A stretch of DNA of 64,000 nucleotides from Brevundimonas sp. (GTDB lineage Bacteria; Pseudomonadota; Alphaproteobacteria; Caulobacterales; Caulobacteraceae), in NCBI RefSeq assembly GCF_027484365.1, contig NZ_JAIXTC010000015.1, positions 109,411 to 173,410 on the forward strand, given 5' to 3'. A program made the position numbers and the translations under genes. Numbering within the stretch: the stretch's first letter is position 1; each line of letters starts with the position of its first letter. Below the pieces are notes generated by a model that was not told the DNA's origin, ran no database searches, and was given only the letters and a program-made list of their open reading frames with translations. Shown piece by piece: positions 62,513 to 64,000 of this stretch.

Positions 62513-62771
62513 CCAGCCGTCTCAATCAGCTTCGAGCGAAGTCGGGCCCTGTCCGTGCAGCTTGCAGCGATTCGGTCCCGCAGCGACGCGTCTATCATCG
62601 TCAAGGGCAGGGGCCGGAATTCATCCCGAAAATGAGGAACTTCCGCGGCCGGATCGTGCCCGTTTTGCAACCGTTTAAGTATTTCCACGTAGGCGGACAT
62701 TCACCAAAAAATACGTCGGCGTTGACCATGCTGGCATTTGCTGCGGTCCAAAACGCTCTTGGCACGATCCG

Positions 62772-64000
62772 ATGAAATTGCTCGCGAACATGAAAATCTC
62801 CGCCAAAATCGTCATTCCCCTCATCATTCTGGCTGTCGTGAGCCTCGCGGGAGCGGCCTTAAGCGGCTGGCAGATGAAGCAGATCGACGCCGCCTACAGC
62901 AGGCTGGTCGACGGTGACGGGCTGGCGGCGCTCAAGATGGTCCGCTTGAGCCGGAACCTCCAGCAGATGGGCTACGGCACCTACCAGGTCCTGGTTTACG
63001 ACGGGGCGTCCAGCGAGGCCCGCAGCGCTGCGGATAAGGCCCGCGAGGCCGATGCGAAGATTGTCGAATTGTTCGACGAGGCCGAGGCCGCGGCGCCCTG
63101 GTTGGCGGCAGACCTCGACCCTCTCCGGGCCCCGCTGGTCGAGGTCAGGGCACTGGTGGCGCGCTCCATCGAACTGGGCCTGGCCAACGATTTTGAGGCC
63201 GCCCAGGCGGTCAACCGCGAGATGGACACCAAGATCGCTGCCCTGTCGGCCCAGCTCACCGCCTTCAACGATGCCAGGATCGAGGCGAACGAGGCGGCGT
63301 CCGCCGAACTGACGAACCAGACCAACAGCACCGCCCTGACCCTCCTGATCGCGCTGTTGATCGCGACGGCGGCCGCCCTGGGTGTGGGCATCATGGTGGC
63401 CAGTTCCATCGTCAGGTCGTTGACGGGCATTTCCGACCGCATGCAGCGTCTGGTCGCCGGGGACACGACGATCGAGGTGCCCTGTGCGGCTCGCAAGGAT
63501 GAACTCGGTGCCATGGGAGCGGCCCTGATCATCTTCCGCGACGCTGCGATCGAGAAGACCCGCCTCGAGGCGGAGGGGGCTGCTCTGCGGGGTCAGTCGG
63601 ACGAGGAGCGGGCGCGCAGCCAGCGCGCTGCCGACGCCGCCGCCCGGGAACAGGCGGCCGTGGTGGCCGCTCTCGGCGAGGGGCTGGATCACCTGACGCG
63701 CGGCGATCTGACGTTCAGCATCAGCCAGTCCTTCCCGGAGGACTACGTCAAGCTGAAGGACGACTTCAACGCCGCGATCGGCCAGCTGAAGGACGCCATG
63801 TCGGTGGTGGCGGGCAATGTCTCGGCCATCCGTTCCGGCGCCGGCGAGATCGCCCAGGCCTCGGACGACCTGTCGCGCCGCACCGAGCAGCAGGCCGCCT
63901 CTCTGGAGGAGACCGCCGCCGCCCTGGACGAGATCACCGCCACGGTGAACCGCACGGCCTCGGGCGCGCGTCAGGCCTCGGAGACGGTCCAGGCCGCCAA
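62772..64000 (+). CDS. Methyl-accepting chemotaxis protein, truncated by the right edge
   Basis: Read from ATG 62772: MKLLANMKISAKIVIPLIILAVVSLAGAALSGW...; TM pair, HAMP-like region, DLSRRTEQQAASLEETAAALDEITATVNRTASGARQASETVQAA; no stop before 64000. Absent from the ORF track. Confidence 0.93.
   Translation, partial: MKLLANMKISAKIVIPLIILAVVSLAGAALSGWQMKQIDAAYSRLVDGDGLAALKMVRLSRNLQQMGYGTYQVLVYDGASSEARSAADKAREADAKIVELFDEAEAAAPWLAADLDPLRAPLVEVRALVARSIELGLANDFEAAQAVNREMDTKIAALSAQLTAFNDARIEANEAASAELTNQTNSTALTLLIALLIATAAALGVGIMVASSIVRSLTGISDRMQRLVAGDTTIEVPCAARKDELGAMGAALIIFRDAAIEKTRLEAEGAALRGQSDEERARSQRAADAAAREQAAVVAALGEGLDHLTRGDLTFSISQSFPEDYVKLKDDFNAAIGQLKDAMSVVAGNVSAIRSGAGEIAQASDDLSRRTEQQAASLEETAAALDEITATVNRTASGARQASETVQAA

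Noticed and set aside
62760-62782. TGGCACG ... TTGCT near the chemotaxis receptor start, sigma-54-like
   Set aside because: GG to GC spacing is far longer than the sigma-54 consensus and the element overlaps the start codon.

Overview
High-GC alphaproteobacterial chromosome segment, most consistent with Caulobacterales/Brevundimonas-like gene content (my inference from protein families; no search was run). It is mostly dense chromosomal coding sequence. I saw no rRNA, tRNA, CRISPR array, prophage or transposase. Main blocks: (i) UDP-glucose dehydrogenase and epimerase beside an edge-truncated gene; (ii) housekeeping genes (pyk, rnhB, tag, ygfZ-like, pyrC, tyrA-like, erpA, dgt-like, nagZ, scpA/scpB, rpmJ, gapR); (iii) two TonB-dependent receptors flanking a gamma-glutamyltransferase; (iv) a NtrC-like regulator, DUF4153, DUF1203, oligopeptidase F and cytochrome oxidase subunit IV; (v) a split proton-translocating transhydrogenase operon (pnt) interleaved with four small ORFs; (vi) a small lower-GC insertion with a DUF4160/DUF2442 pair; (vii) a cysK-lysR-FAD oxidoreductase operon; (viii) an S9 peptidase gene interrupted by an in-frame amber codon; (ix) a co-directional TldD / TldE / DUF4159 / MoxR / DUF58 / BatA / DUF4175 / membrane-protein cluster; (x) FixL/FixJ-like two-component genes and a chemotaxis receptor cut by the right edge. 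The best candidates for under-described biology are the exported TldD-like + MoxR/VWA-type cluster (48.4-59.2 kb), the pnt operon with extra small ORFs, the Met/Gly-rich insert in the second TonB receptor, the GTGA-coupled DUF4160/DUF2442 pair, and the amber-interrupted peptidase.
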